A stretch of 64,000 nt of DNA from Pedococcus dokdonensis (GCF_900104525.1 NZ_LT629711.1:2728001-2792000), one strand, 5' to 3'. Numbered from the stretch's first letter, positions 45,288 through 55,284 are shown. Program-made: numbers and translations. The notes: generated by a model not told the origin, from the letters alone.

Positions 45288-45914
45288 TCAGAGCTCGATC
45301 TGTCCGCTCTTGTAGGCCGCGGTGACGGCTGCCGTCCGGTCGGTCACCCCCAGCTTCTCGAAGGCCCGGAGCAGGTGCGTCTTCACCGTCGCCTCACCGA
45401 TGTGCAGCTCGCGCCCGACCGCGGCGTTGGAGAGCCCACGGGCCACGCACTGCAGCACCTGCGCCTCGCGGTCGGTCAGCGTCGGCCCCGCGGGCGTGCG
45501 CAGGCGGCTGGCGAGCCGGGCGACCACGGGTGGCGCGAGGACCGTCTCGCCCCGCGCTGCCCGGCGGATGGCGTCGGCCAGGGTCTCGCGCGGGGCGTCC
45601 TTGAGGAGGTAGCCGTTCGCGCCGGCCTCGACCGCGCGGACGATGTCGGCGTCGGTGTCGTAGGTCGTGAGCACCAGCACGGCCGGGGCAGGAGGGCTGG
45701 CCAGCAGCTGCGCGGTCGCCTCGGCACCGTCCATCACCGGCATCCGCAGGTCCATCAGCACGACGTCCGGGGTGAGCCGGGTCGACATCGCCACCGCCTC
45801 GGCGCCGTCCGCGGCCTCGCCCACCACCTCGAAGTCGGCGTGCTCCGACAGCATCGCCACCAGGCCCATCCGCACGACCGGGTGGTCGTCGACGACCAGC
45901 AACCGCAACGTCAT
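45288..45914 (-). CDS. NarL/FixJ-family response regulator
   Basis: 208 residues: receiver domain (L-L-V-V-D-D-H, phospho-acceptor Asp55 in V-L-M-D-L-R-M-P, T-T-Y-D and K-D-A) and a C-terminal LuxR helix-turn-helix (L-T-D-R-E-A-Q-V-L-Q, E-A-T-V-K-T-H-L-L-R). It is the cognate partner of the kinase gene it overlaps by four bases, and is last in a four-gene exporter and two-component operon. Confidence 0.95.
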   Translation of the reverse strand: MTLRLLVVDDHPVVRMGLVAMLSEHADFEVVGEAADGAEAVAMSTRLTPDVVLMDLRMPVMDGAEATAQLLASPPAPAVLVLTTYDTDADIVRAVEAGANGYLLKDAPRETLADAIRRAARGETVLAPPVVARLASRLRTPAGPTLTDREAQVLQCVARGLSNAAVGRELHIGEATVKTHLLRAFEKLGVTDRTAAVTAAYKSGQIEL

Positions 45915-47140
45915 CGCGGCACCTCCACGCGCAGTCGGGAGCCCTCGCCAGGAGCACTGTCGACATCGAAGCGGCCACCCACCTCCGCCGCCCGGGCGGT
46001 CGCGCCGTCGAGTCCGTAGCCCCGCGCCTCGGCGCCGGGCGCGAAGCCGACCCCGTTGTCCGACACCGCGAGTGACACCGGGCCGTCGGGTGCGTAGGAG
46101 AGGGCGACCTCGAACGTCGTGGCCCCCGAGTGCCGGCGGACGTTGGACAGCCCCTCCTGGGCGGTGCGCAGCAGCACCACCTCGGAGTTGGCCGGCAGGA
46201 CGACCGGTTCGCCGTCCACGCGCAGCCGGCCGGCCATCCCGCTCTCGGCCGACACGGCGTCGACCAGCCGCTGCAGCGCCTCCGACAGGGTGCGGGACTG
46301 GAGGTGGCCGGGCGTCATCTCGGCGACGATGAGCCGAGCCTCCGACAGGTTGTCGGCGGCGGTCTGCTCGATCAGCCGCAGCCGCTCCCGCACCGCGGCG
46401 AGGTCGCCCCGGTCGAGGGCCAGCTCGGTGGCGCGTGCGAGCGTGACGACGGAGGTGAAGCCCTGGGCGAGCGTGTCGTGGATCTCGCGCGAGATCCGTT
46501 CGCGCTCACCGGCCACGCCCTGGGCGCGCTCGGCCGCGGCCAGCTCCTCCTGGGCGCGCTTCAGCTCGTCGATGGTGCGGGCCCGTGAGTCGGCCTCGCT
46601 GACGATCCGGTCGATGAACAGCCCGAGGGTGAGCGACAGCGCCAGCATGATCGCGGTGCTGATCGCGATGCCGACCAGCTCGGCACCGGTGCGCGGTCCC
46701 TGCCAGATGCGCACCAGCGCGATGCCGAGCACGGCGAGGACCACGGTGGTCGCTGCCTTGTTGCGGGGCAGCGTCGCCCAGGTCTGCGGGAACAGCCCGA
46801 AGGTGAGGATCCACGCGGTGCCCGTGCCGTCCAGCGCCATCAGCGCGAGCATCAGCACCCACGCGGCGGCCAGGTAGATCACGCCGGCCCGCTCCTGGCG
46901 CTCGCCCAGGCCGCGGCGGCCCCAGACGGCATACGCGATGCCGATGGCGACCACGCACGCGAGCTGCCAGCCCAGGTGTTCCTTGTGCTCGGCCACCAGC
47001 ACGACGACCGTCGTCGCGAGCAGCACCGCGAAGAACCAGTGCCACCACCGGAGCTGGCCGCGCCACATCTCGTCGAGGGCGTGCGCGGACGTCCCCGGCT
47101 CCGGCCCGCAGTCGGCGGGCCCGGTGCTGTCGGTGCTCAC
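45911..47140 (-). CDS. sensor histidine kinase (HisKA_3 type)
   Basis: 409 residues from the GTG at 47140. About five or six transmembrane helices (about 30-180), a coiled-coil linker (E-L-K-R-A-Q-E-E-L-A-A-A-E-R), the HisKA_3 dimerisation domain with phospho-acceptor His in I-S-R-E-I-H-D-T-L-A-Q-G, and an HATPase with N-V-R-R-H-S-G and D-N-G-V-G-F. Such kinases often sense cell-envelope drugs through the paired ABC exporter. Its GTG lies seven bases past the permease stop. The signal is unknown. Confidence 0.93.
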   Translation of the reverse strand: MSTDSTGPADCGPEPGTSAHALDEMWRGQLRWWHWFFAVLLATTVVVLVAEHKEHLGWQLACVVAIGIAYAVWGRRGLGERQERAGVIYLAAAWVLMLALMALDGTGTAWILTFGLFPQTWATLPRNKAATTVVLAVLGIALVRIWQGPRTGAELVGIAISTAIMLALSLTLGLFIDRIVSEADSRARTIDELKRAQEELAAAERAQGVAGERERISREIHDTLAQGFTSVVTLARATELALDRGDLAAVRERLRLIEQTAADNLSEARLIVAEMTPGHLQSRTLSEALQRLVDAVSAESGMAGRLRVDGEPVVLPANSEVVLLRTAQEGLSNVRRHSGATTFEVALSYAPDGPVSLAVSDNGVGFAPGAEARGYGLDGATARAAEVGGRFDVDSAPGEGSRLRVEVPR

Positions 47141-47147
47141 GGAACCA

Positions 47148-47953
47148 TCATGTCGTGCCGCGCTTCGTCCAGCGGAAGGTGCGGGCACAGACGAGCAGGC
47201 CAGCGACCAGCCACGCCGCCAGCACCAGCGCGGTCCGACCGTGCTCCCACGTGCTGGCCATCTCGGCCCCCTGCCAGTCGTCGGGGAAGAAGACCGACCG
47301 CATGCCTTGCGCGATCCACTTGAGCGGGAAGATCGACGCCACCTGCTTGAGCCACTCGGGCAGGTCGGTGAACGCGAAGTACACCCCCGAGATGAACTGC
47401 AGGATCAGGGTCGGTGCGATCACGATGGCCCCGACCGAGCGCGACGAGGAGGCCAACGAGGAGTAGGCGATCCCGAGCACCGTGCCTGAGGCGACGCCCA
47501 GCAGGAAGACCCAGACGAAGGTGCCCCAGCGCGCCGGGTCGGTGGGCAGCTGCACGCCGAACCCGAGCCGCGCCACCGCGATCAGCAGGGCGAACTGGGC
47601 CAGGCTGGTGATCGCGACGAGGCCGATCTTGCCGAGGAAGTAGGCCACCGGCGGCATCGGGGTGGACCGCAGCCGCTTGAGGGTGCCGTCGTCCCGCTCC
47701 ACCGCGACGCTCAGCGCCATCGACTGGAAGCTGGTCAGCATGACCCCGGCCGCCACCATGCCGGGCAGGAAGAAGCGGGCGGCGCTCACGTCGGCGGCGC
47801 CGGGCTCCCCGGCGCCGAACTCGTCGCCGAAGATCACCGAGAACATGCTCAGCATCAGGATCGGGAAGATGAAGGAGAAGAACACCGCCTCCTTCTCGCG
47901 GAAGTACATCTTCAGCTCGAGGACCGTGCGGTCCCAACCGATGACGGCGGTGT

Positions 47954-47957
<4 letters not shown>
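47148..47957 (-). CDS. ABC-2 type transporter permease
   Basis: 269 residues with six helices. Elements of ABC-2 permeases are visible: F-R-E-K-E-A-V-F-F-S-F-I-F-P-I-L-M-L, L-K-R-L-R-S-T-P-M and L-P-L/F-P-L-K-W-I-A-Q-G-M-R. It pairs with the ATPase gene it overlaps by four bases to make a drug or lipid exporter of DrrAB type. The substrate is not predictable. Confidence 0.92.
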
Positions 47958-48841
<884 letters not shown>

Positions 48842-48930
48842 GGCTCCAGCCTGCCGGGTCGGTGGCCGGTCGCGTCAGAGCCGCGCGGTTGAACCGCCGT
48901 CCACCGACTGGTGGACCCATCCCCAACGTC

Positions 48931-49000
48931 GGTATCTCATGCAAAAGGCGAGTTACCGACACCGTGCTGTGTCGCTAACTCGCCTTTTGCATGAGATACC
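48931..49000. repeat. large inverted repeat, 25 bp perfect plus 6 bp inner stem
   Basis: Arms 48931-48955 and 48976-49000 are exact 25-base complements. After a C/C mismatch, CGACAC (48957-48962) pairs with GTGTCG (48969-48974), making about 32 stem positions. It starts 90 bases upstream of the ABC operon and ends 7 bases from the lemA stop. The arm core CTCGCCTTTTGCA recurs at 32249-32261. Confidence 0.85.
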
Positions 49001-49007
49001 GGCGGGC

Positions 49008-49757
49008 TCAGTTCGCGGGTGGGGTCGGCTCGGCAGGCGGGGGAGCCTGCTGGGGGGCCGGGGCGGCGGCGGTCGGCGCGGGACCTGAAGCGGTGGCCTC
49101 GGCTGCCGACGGGGCGGCGGGTGCAGCGGACGGGGCGGCGGGGGCGCCAGCCGGCGTGCCCCCGGCATACCCGCTGGGGGGCGGGATCGTCGCGTCGCGC
49201 TGCCCGAAGTCGACCTTGACCGGGTCGCGCTCCTCGCCCTCGACCTCGAAGTACTCGGCGCGGCCGATGTTGAACATCCCCGCGACGATGTTGGAGGGGA
49301 CCGTCTCGACCTTGGTGTTGAGCTCGCGGACGTTGGCGTTGTAGTAGCGCCGCGCGGCCGCGATCCGGTCCTCGGTGGAGGTGAGCTCCTGCTGGAGCGC
49401 CATGAAGTTCTGGTTGGCCTTGAGGTCGGGGTAGGCCTCGGCGACCGCGATGAGGCGACCGAGCGCCTGGCTCAGCATGCCCTCGCTCTGCGCCTGCTGG
49501 GCCGGCGACTGACCGCCGGCCATGGCGGCGGAGCGCGCCTTCATGACGTCCTCGAGGGTCCCGCGCTCGTGCGCGGCGTAGCCCTTGACCGTCTCGACGA
49601 GGTTGCCGATCAGGTCGTGCCGCCGCTTGAGCTCGACGTCGATCTGGCGCCAGGCCTCCTGCACCAGGTTGCGCAGCTTGATCAGCCCGTTGTAGACGCC
49701 GACCGCCCAGAGCACGATCAGGACGAGCACGACGGCGATGATGATCCAGACCCACAT
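49008..49757 (-). CDS. LemA family protein
   Basis: 249 residues. One N-terminal transmembrane helix (about 1-22), then the LemA four-helix domain (L-V-Q-E-A-W-R-Q-I-D-V-E-L-K-R-R-H-D-L-I-G-N-L-V, A-Y-P-D-L-K-A-N, Y-Y-N-A-N-V-R-E-L-N-T) and a long Ala/Pro-rich tail (about 190-249). The function is unclear; the domain faces outward. I start at the ATG at 49757 because AAGGGG is seven bases upstream; the TTG at 49763 has one base of spacing. Confidence 0.9.
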   Translation of the reverse strand: MWVWIIIAVVLVLIVLWAVGVYNGLIKLRNLVQEAWRQIDVELKRRHDLIGNLVETVKGYAAHERGTLEDVMKARSAAMAGGQSPAQQAQSEGMLSQALGRLIAVAEAYPDLKANQNFMALQQELTSTEDRIAAARRYYNANVRELNTKVETVPSNIVAGMFNIGRAEYFEVEGEERDPVKVDFGQRDATIPPPSGYAGGTPAGAPAAPSAAPAAPSAAEATASGPAPTAAAPAPQQAPPPAEPTPPAN

Positions 49758-49837
49758 GAGCAAACCCCTTGTCGTTGCGGTGTCCCTGTCGAGCGGTGGC
49801 TTCGTCGTTGCGGTGCCTCACGCCACTGCTGAGCAGC

Positions 49838-50392
49838 CTAGGCCAGACCGAGCTCCTCGAGCCCGTAGACAGAGCGGTACTCGATCCCGGCGTCGGCGAA
49901 CCGCTGCTCGGCACCGGTGGCCCGGTCGAGGATCGTCGCGATCGCGACCACCTCGCCCCCGGCCTCGCGCACCGCCTCGACCGCGTCGAGCGGGGAGTTC
50001 CCAGTGGTGGTCGTGTCCTCCACCACGACGACGCGTCGCCCCTCGACCGACGGGCCCTCGATCCGCTGCTGCAGGCCGTGCGCCTTCCCGGCCTTGCGCA
50101 CCACGAAGGCGTCCTTGCGGTCCCCGGCCGCCGCGCTGGCGTGCAGGATCGAGGTGGCCACCGGGTCGGCGCCCAGGGTCAGCCCGCCCACGGCGTCGTA
50201 GTCGAGGTCGGCGACCAGGTCACGCATCACGATGCCGACCAGCGGGGCCGCCTCGCCGTCGAGGCTGATCCGGCGCAGGTCGACGTAGTAGTCGGCCTCC
50301 TTGCCGGACGACAGGGTCACCCGGCCGTGGACGATGGCCTTCGCCTTGATCAGGTCCAGCAGGCGGGCACGGGCGGCAGTGGTGTCGGTCAC
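49838..50392 (-). CDS. pyrE: orotate phosphoribosyltransferase
   Basis: 184 residues. It joins orotate and PRPP to OMP in pyrimidine synthesis. Features are G-R-V-T-L-S-S-G-K-E-A-D-Y-Y-V-D-L-R-R, V-V-R-K-A-G-K-A-H-G and the PRPP loop V-V-V-V-E-D-T-T-T-T-G-N-S. The start is the GTG at 50392; TAGGCT lies eight bases upstream on the minus strand. A GTATGCCGCGTGG motif sits in the gap to the upstream SDR gene. Confidence 0.96.
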   Translation of the reverse strand: MTDTTAARARLLDLIKAKAIVHGRVTLSSGKEADYYVDLRRISLDGEAAPLVGIVMRDLVADLDYDAVGGLTLGADPVATSILHASAAAGDRKDAFVVRKAGKAHGLQQRIEGPSVEGRRVVVVEDTTTTGNSPLDAVEAVREAGGEVVAIATILDRATGAEQRFADAGIEYRSVYGLEELGLA

Positions 50393-50457
50393 GGTTCGTG
50401 AGCCTACCGAGCCGCCCGGTGCGGTATGCCGCGTGGCCGGACCCGTCGGGCACGCGG

Positions 50458-51225
50458 TTACTTCCGGGGGCGGTGGACGCTGCCGCCCTGGCGGCGGACC
50501 AGCGAGCGGGGCACGACGCGCAGCGCCGCGACGATCGCCTTGTACTGCGGGGACGGGACCGAGACCACCCGTCCCTTGGAGACGTCGTCGAGGCAGTCGC
50601 GCACCAGCCGGTCGGCGTCGAGCCACATGAACTCGGGGATGCTCGACATGTCGACGTCGGCGCGCTGGTGGAACTCGGTGTGCGTGAACCCCGGGCACAG
50701 CACCGTCGCCGTGACGCCGCTGCCCTTCAGCTCGGCCGCGAGTCCCTCGGTGAACACCGTGACGTAGGACTTGTTGGCGGAGTAGGTGCCCGAGGTGATG
50801 AACGACGCGACCGACGAGACGTTGACGATCGCCCCGTGGCCGCGGTCGCGCATGGCGTTGCCGGCGGCGTGCGAGAGCACCATGACCGCCCGGCAGAGGA
50901 CGTCGAAGTTGGCCTCCTCCTCGGTCACGTCGTGGCGCAGGAACGAGCCCTTGAGCGAGTAGCCGGCGTTGTTGACGAGCAGGTCGACGGGGCGGGCCCG
51001 GTCGGCCACCCGCTCGGCGACCTTGCCGGTCTCGGCCCGGTCGGTGAGGTCGGCCACGAGGATCTCGGTGCCGACGCCGTACTTGGCCTGCAGCTCGTCG
51101 GACACGTTCTCGAGCCGCGCCCGGTCCCGCGCCACCAGCACCACGTCGTGCCCGCGCTCGGCCAGGGCGTGGGCGAAGGACAAGCCGATGCCGGCAGTGG
51201 CGCCGGTGACCAGGGCAGTGCTCAT
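50458..51225 (-). CDS. short-chain dehydrogenase/reductase
   Basis: 255 residues, classical SDR: T-G-A-T-A-G-I-G cofactor motif, N-N-A-G, catalytic Ser in V-N-V-S-S-V-A-S and Y-S-A-N-K-S-Y (YxxxK). The sequence type (A-E-L-K-G-S-G-V-T-A-T-V-L-C-P-G-F-T-H-T-E-F) resembles DltE/YqjQ-like SDRs with no fixed substrate. Its ATG at 51225 is close to the divergent xth start; the longer frame to 51375 is a shadow. Confidence 0.92.
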   Translation of the reverse strand: MSTALVTGATAGIGLSFAHALAERGHDVVLVARDRARLENVSDELQAKYGVGTEILVADLTDRAETGKVAERVADRARPVDLLVNNAGYSLKGSFLRHDVTEEEANFDVLCRAVMVLSHAAGNAMRDRGHGAIVNVSSVASFITSGTYSANKSYVTVFTEGLAAELKGSGVTATVLCPGFTHTEFHQRADVDMSSIPEFMWLDADRLVRDCLDDVSKGRVVSVPSPQYKAIVAALRVVPRSLVRRQGGSVHRPRK

Positions 51226-51249
51226 GACGCCACTGTAGGCCGGTCCGCA

Positions 51250-51255
51250 TAGGGT
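51250..51255 (+). promoter_or_regulatory. -10 box of a probable leaderless xth promoter
   Basis: TAGGGT, seven bases before the GTG at 51263. With the usual distance from -10 to transcription start, the mRNA begins at the start codon. Confidence 0.45.
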
Positions 51256-51262
51256 TGCCTGC

Positions 51263-52048
51263 GTGCGTATTGCCACCTGGAACGTCAACTCGATCCGCTC
51301 CCGCATCGACCGCGTGGAGGCGTGGCTGCAACGCACCGACGTCGACGTCCTGGCCATCCAGGAGACCAAGGCCACCGACCCGCAGTTCCCGTTCGACCGG
51401 CTGGCAGCGCTCGGCTACGAGGTGGCGCACCATGGGCTCAACCACTGGAACGGTGTCGCGATCGTGTCGCGCGTGGGCATCGAGGACGTCACGCCGTCCT
51501 TCGCGGACGCCCCGGCGTGGGGTGACCCGCCGGTCGTCGAGGCCCGCGCGTTGACGGCGACCTGCGGCGGCGTCAAGGTCACCTCGGTCTACGTGCCCAA
51601 CGGTCGCCAGATCGAGGACCCGCACATGGTCTACAAGCTGGACTGGCTGGCCCGGCTGCGCGACCACGCACGGCAGTCCGTCGACGCCGGCGAGACGGCC
51701 GCGATCATGGGCGACTGGAACATCGCGCCGCAGGACGAGGACGTGTGGTCGATGGAGTACTACCTCGACAAGAGCCATGTGTCCCCCGGCGAGCGCGCGG
51801 CGTTCCAGGCGATCCTCGACACCGGGTTCGTCGACGTCGTCCGGCCGCACACCTCCGAGCCCGGCACCTTCACCTACTGGGACTACACGCGGTTGGCGTT
51901 CCAGAAGCGGCGCGGCATGCGGATCGACTTCATCCTCGGCACCCCGGCCTTCGCCGCTCGCGTCAGTGGCGCGGCGATCGACCGCGAGGAGCGCAAGGGC
52001 AAGGGCGCGTCCGACCACGCCCCCGTCGTGGTCCAGCTCGACGCCTGA
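51263..52048 (+). CDS. xth: exodeoxyribonuclease III
   Basis: 261 residues, AP endonuclease/exonuclease III family for base-excision repair. Catalytic motifs are W-N-V-N-S-I-R, Q-E-T-K (metal Glu), Y-V-P-N-G, G-D-W-N-I-A-P (Asp/Asn) and S-D-H-A-P-V (Asp/His). The start is the GTG at 51263, giving R-I-A-T-W-N at the N-terminus. It is divergent from the SDR gene and followed 72 bases later by the hydrolase. Confidence 0.95.
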   Translation: MRIATWNVNSIRSRIDRVEAWLQRTDVDVLAIQETKATDPQFPFDRLAALGYEVAHHGLNHWNGVAIVSRVGIEDVTPSFADAPAWGDPPVVEARALTATCGGVKVTSVYVPNGRQIEDPHMVYKLDWLARLRDHARQSVDAGETAAIMGDWNIAPQDEDVWSMEYYLDKSHVSPGERAAFQAILDTGFVDVVRPHTSEPGTFTYWDYTRLAFQKRRGMRIDFILGTPAFAARVSGAAIDREERKGKGASDHAPVVVQLDA

Positions 52049-52097
52049 ACCGCTGCGACCCGACTTGCGGCCTGAGGGCTCCGCCGGGCCGCTGAAC

Positions 52098-52120
52098 TTA
52101 CCGTCGGTAATAATGCTGGT
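52098..52120 (+). promoter_or_regulatory. operator TTACCGTCGGTAA over a leaderless promoter
   Basis: The perfect 13-base palindrome at 52098-52110 overlaps a TAATAAT -10 (52108-52114), and six bases later the ATG begins. TTACCG-N-CGGTAA dyads are typical for TetR-family repressors. Binding here would block the promoter. The repressor is not in the window. Confidence 0.6.
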
Positions 52121-52981
52121 ATGACGTCACGCAGCTTCACGGTCGCCGCCCCGGACGGTGCGTTGCTGCGGGTGCAGGAGCACCTCCCCACCGAGGCAGC
52201 CGACTCCCCCACCGTCGTGCTCGCCCACGGCTGGACCCTCACGCATGCCTCCTGGCAGCCGGTCGTGGACCGGCTGGTGGCGACGGGCACCCGCGTGGTG
52301 ACGTACGACCAGCGCGGGCACGGGGTGTCGAGTCCGCTGCGGGGCGAGACCACGGTCCGGATGCTGGGCGACGACCTCGCGGCGGTGCTCGACGTGGTCG
52401 CGCCGCACGGCCCGGTCGTCCTCGGCGGCCACTCGATGGGCGGCATGTCCGTGATGGCGTGTGCCGGGTTGCACCGCGACGACTTCCGGTCCCGGGTCGT
52501 GGGGGTGGTGCTGGTGGCGACCAGCGCCGACGACCTGCAGAACAGGCTGGGTGTCGTCGAGGGCCGCCTCCTGCGGCTGGCCGCGCGGATGCCCCGCATC
52601 CCCGCCGGCCGCTTCGTCACGACCCGGGGCCAACGCCGCCTGCTCTTCGGCATCGACCCGGACCCGGCGCAGGTTCAGCTGACCCGCGACATGGTCGCGG
52701 CCACCTCGCTGCCGACGATGGGGCGCTTCTTCGGCGCGCTCGGGGAGCATGACGAGAGTGACGCGCTCGAGGCGCTCGACGGCATACCGACCCTGGTCCT
52801 GGTGGGCGACCGCGACCGCCTCACTCCCCCGCGGCACTCGCACCGGTTGGCCGAGCTGGTGCCGCACGCCGAGCTGCGCCTGCTGCCCGGACGCGGTCAC
52901 ATGCTGATGTACGAAGCCACCGACGAGGTGGTCGACGCCCTGCAGTCAGCCCTCGCGGCGAGCACCACGCGTCGGGGCTGA
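52121..52981 (+). CDS. alpha/beta hydrolase
   Basis: 286 residues: H-G-W (oxyanion), nucleophile Ser in G-G-H-S-M-G-G-M, acid Asp in V-G-D-R-D-R-L-T-P and catalytic His in G-R-G-H-M-L-M-Y-E. The substrate is unknown; an esterase or lactonase is likely. The start at 52121 follows a -10 by six bases and the TetR-type operator overlaps it. Its last 36 bases overlap the convergent MFS gene. Gly-Ile-Pro near residue 221 uses the rare ATA codon within a CGGCATAC motif. Confidence 0.92.
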   Translation: MTSRSFTVAAPDGALLRVQEHLPTEAADSPTVVLAHGWTLTHASWQPVVDRLVATGTRVVTYDQRGHGVSSPLRGETTVRMLGDDLAAVLDVVAPHGPVVLGGHSMGGMSVMACAGLHRDDFRSRVVGVVLVATSADDLQNRLGVVEGRLLRLAARMPRIPAGRFVTTRGQRRLLFGIDPDPAQVQLTRDMVAATSLPTMGRFFGALGEHDESDALEALDGIPTLVLVGDRDRLTPPRHSHRLAELVPHAELRLLPGRGHMLMYEATDEVVDALQSALAASTTRRG

Positions 52982-54601
52982 TCGCCGCAGCCCGAGCCCC
53001 ACGGAGGCCACGGCTCCGAGGAGCGCGGCGACGGCGGCGCCCAGGAAGACCGTCTGCACCTGCACGAGCCCGGCGGCCAGCAGGGCCTTGGTGTCGGTCT
53101 GGTCGGGCAACGCGGCCACGGTCTCGTAGTAGCGGTGCAGGCCGATCGCGGTGAGGAGCGCGAGGCCGACCACCATCCCGACCATGCGGGCCACGACGAC
53201 GAGCGCGGACGCGACCCCGTGGGCATCCTCCGGCGCATCGGCGAGCGCCGCGTTGTTCACCGGGGCGAGGGCCAGCCCGATGCCGAGCCCCACCAGCACG
53301 AGGACCACGGAGGCCATCGGGCCGTCGAGCGAGCCGTCCTCCCACCCGCTCATGACGAAGAGCCCGACGGTGGCGAGCAGGAGGCCGACCCCGCTGACCA
53401 GGCCGTCGCCGAGCCGGCGCAGCGACCAGCCGCCGATCAGCGCGCCCACCGGCACGGCGAGGAGGAACCGCACCAGCACGAACGCCGCGACCGTCTGGGA
53501 GTCTGTGAGGGTGAGGCGCGCCAGCACCGGCACGTCGACGACCACCGCGACGAGCGCGGCACCCACCATCAGGCTGACGACGAGGGCAGTGCGGGCCCGC
53601 CCGCGCACCACGCCTCGGGCGACCAGCGGCTCGGCGGCCGTGCGGTGCCGCCACAGGTAGAGGCCGAGCGCGACAGCTCCCACGGGGAGCAGCGCGTAGC
53701 CGAGCGGGCCGACCACCTCGCGCTCCGGGTCGCTGGCGGCGAAGGTCAGCACCACGCTGCCGAGCGCCAGCCCGAGCAGGACCGCCCCTGGCAGGTCTGC
53801 GCGTCGCAACAGTCCCCACCAGCGGGGGGCGGTCACCGCCACGAGCGCGACGACCAGTCCGAGCGCCACCAGCCCGATCGGTGTGAGGAGCCGCGCCGTG
53901 TGGCCCGCGAACGGCACGAACGGCACCCCCCACGTCACGTCCGTCGCCAGCCGCGCGGGCGCGGCGAGGGCGAGGACGCCCACGACGACCGCGAGTCCCC
54001 CCAGGGCGGTGGGTATGCCGCGTGGTCGCCGCAGCCGCTGACCGCCCACCACCACGACGGTCGCCGCCAGGGCCAGGCCGGCGACGACGTTGAGCCAGAA
54101 GATCATCCGCCAGTCCGAGACCGCCAGGACGGCCGCGCCCAGGACCGGCCCGAGCACGCTGCCGACCTCTTGGACCGCCCCCACCACCCCCAGCGCGGTG
54201 CCGCGCCGCTCGGGCGGCCAGAGGTCGGCGACGATGGCCAGCGTCGCCGGCACCAGGCCACCGCCGCCGATGCCCTGCAGCACCCGACCGGTGACGAGCA
54301 CCGGGAGCTCCACGGCCAGTGCCGTGATCGCCGACCCGACCACGAAGATCATCAAGCAGGCCACCAGGATCCGTTGGCGGGCAACGAGATCGGCGAGGCG
54401 GCCGATGAGCGGGAGGACCGCGATGTAGCCGAGGAGGAACCCGGAGATGATCGGGGTGGCCTTCTGCAGGGCGTCGATCCCGAGGCCGACGCCGGTCATC
54501 ATGTCGGTCAGGGCCAGGACGACGACATAGGTGTCCGCCGCGGCGAGCGCCACGGCGACCGAGGCCGTGGCGAGCAGCGCCCTAGGGGCGGGTGATCGCA
54601 A
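52946..54601 (-). CDS. MFS transporter of the P55 (LprG-linked) type
   Basis: 551 residues with about 14 helices. G-R-L-A-D-L-V-A-R-Q-R is the MFS loop, followed by L-Q-G-I-G-G-G-G-L-V-P-A. It lies directly downstream of, and overlaps, an LppX/LprG-type lipoprotein gene. The same pair in mycobacteria (lprG-P55) moves triacylglycerides and affects drug resistance and envelope integrity. The likely start is the TTG at 54601, inside the end of the lipoprotein gene; a GTG about 17 codons later would cut into helix 1. The 3' end overlaps the convergent hydrolase by 36 bases. Confidence 0.87.
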   Translation of the reverse strand: MRSPAPRALLATASVAVALAAADTYVVVLALTDMMTGVGLGIDALQKATPIISGFLLGYIAVLPLIGRLADLVARQRILVACLMIFVVGSAITALAVELPVLVTGRVLQGIGGGGLVPATLAIVADLWPPERRGTALGVVGAVQEVGSVLGPVLGAAVLAVSDWRMIFWLNVVAGLALAATVVVVGGQRLRRPRGIPTALGGLAVVVGVLALAAPARLATDVTWGVPFVPFAGHTARLLTPIGLVALGLVVALVAVTAPRWWGLLRRADLPGAVLLGLALGSVVLTFAASDPEREVVGPLGYALLPVGAVALGLYLWRHRTAAEPLVARGVVRGRARTALVVSLMVGAALVAVVVDVPVLARLTLTDSQTVAAFVLVRFLLAVPVGALIGGWSLRRLGDGLVSGVGLLLATVGLFVMSGWEDGSLDGPMASVVLVLVGLGIGLALAPVNNAALADAPEDAHGVASALVVVARMVGMVVGLALLTAIGLHRYYETVAALPDQTDTKALLAAGLVQVQTVFLGAAVAALLGAVASVGLGLRRSAPTRGARREG

Positions 54602-55277
54602 CGGGCGTCGCCAGGCTCGTGAGGCGCAGGTTGTAGGTCGAGGTCGACCCCTCGTAGAACGGACCCTTGAGGACCACGGTGCGCAGCTGCTTCTCCGTGG
54701 TCACGCCATAGGTCACGTCGAAGGTGCCGGAGCGCACCCCGATCACGAAGAGGTCGGCCACCGCGTCGCCCGGGACCTTGCCGGTGAAGGTCGTCAGCAC
54801 CTCGGACCCGTCGCGCACCTGGCCGGCCCTGGCCGGGGCCTGCGTCTTGCCGATGAGGCTGGTGATGCCGGTCTGCGTGTCGAAGAGCTGGGCCGGGTTG
54901 GGGGCGCCGTAGGTCTTCGGGTCGATCTTGTTGTAGCCCGGGGTGAAGAACTTCATGTAGACGTCCTGCTCGACCGCGATGACGTCGACGGTCCCGGTGA
55001 CCCCGCCGACGGTCGCGTTGAGGGTGCCCTTGAACGACGGCGGCGTGAAGAGTCCGGTCCCCTTGGCCGCGGAGACCCCGATCGCCTTGCTGGGCAGACC
55101 GGTCGCGTTGAGCGTGAAGGTGACCGCAGGGCTCTTCTCGAGGTTCGTCCGCGCCGCCGCGAGCTGCTCGGCAGGAGTGCCCTCCTTGGCCGGGGCCTCC
55201 TTGTCCTTCGAGCAGCCCACCAGGGTGAGGGCCACGAGGACGGCCGTGCCGGCGATGGCGATTCCCTTCAGGCGCAT
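54582..55277 (-). CDS. lprG: LppX/LprAFG-family lipoprotein (LprG-like)
   Basis: 231 residues. Lipobox L-V-G-C (Cys22), a short Lys/Glu-rich linker, then the LppX_LprAFG half-barrel (F-T-L-N-A-T-G-L-P-S-K-A-I, Q-D-V-Y-M-K-F-F, Y-N-K-I-D-P-K-T-Y, V-T-Y-G-V-T-T). These proteins carry lipids in a hydrophobic cavity across the periplasm-like space. Overlap with the P55-type exporter makes LprG the best match. TACCCT plus seven bases precedes the ATG at 55277, so it is probably leaderless. Divergent from NlpC/P60. Confidence 0.88.
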   Translation of the reverse strand: MRLKGIAIAGTAVLVALTLVGCSKDKEAPAKEGTPAEQLAAARTNLEKSPAVTFTLNATGLPSKAIGVSAAKGTGLFTPPSFKGTLNATVGGVTGTVDVIAVEQDVYMKFFTPGYNKIDPKTYGAPNPAQLFDTQTGITSLIGKTQAPARAGQVRDGSEVLTTFTGKVPGDAVADLFVIGVRSGTFDVTYGVTTEKQLRTVVLKGPFYEGSTSTYNLRLTSLATPVAITRP

Positions 55278-55284
55278 GACCCAG

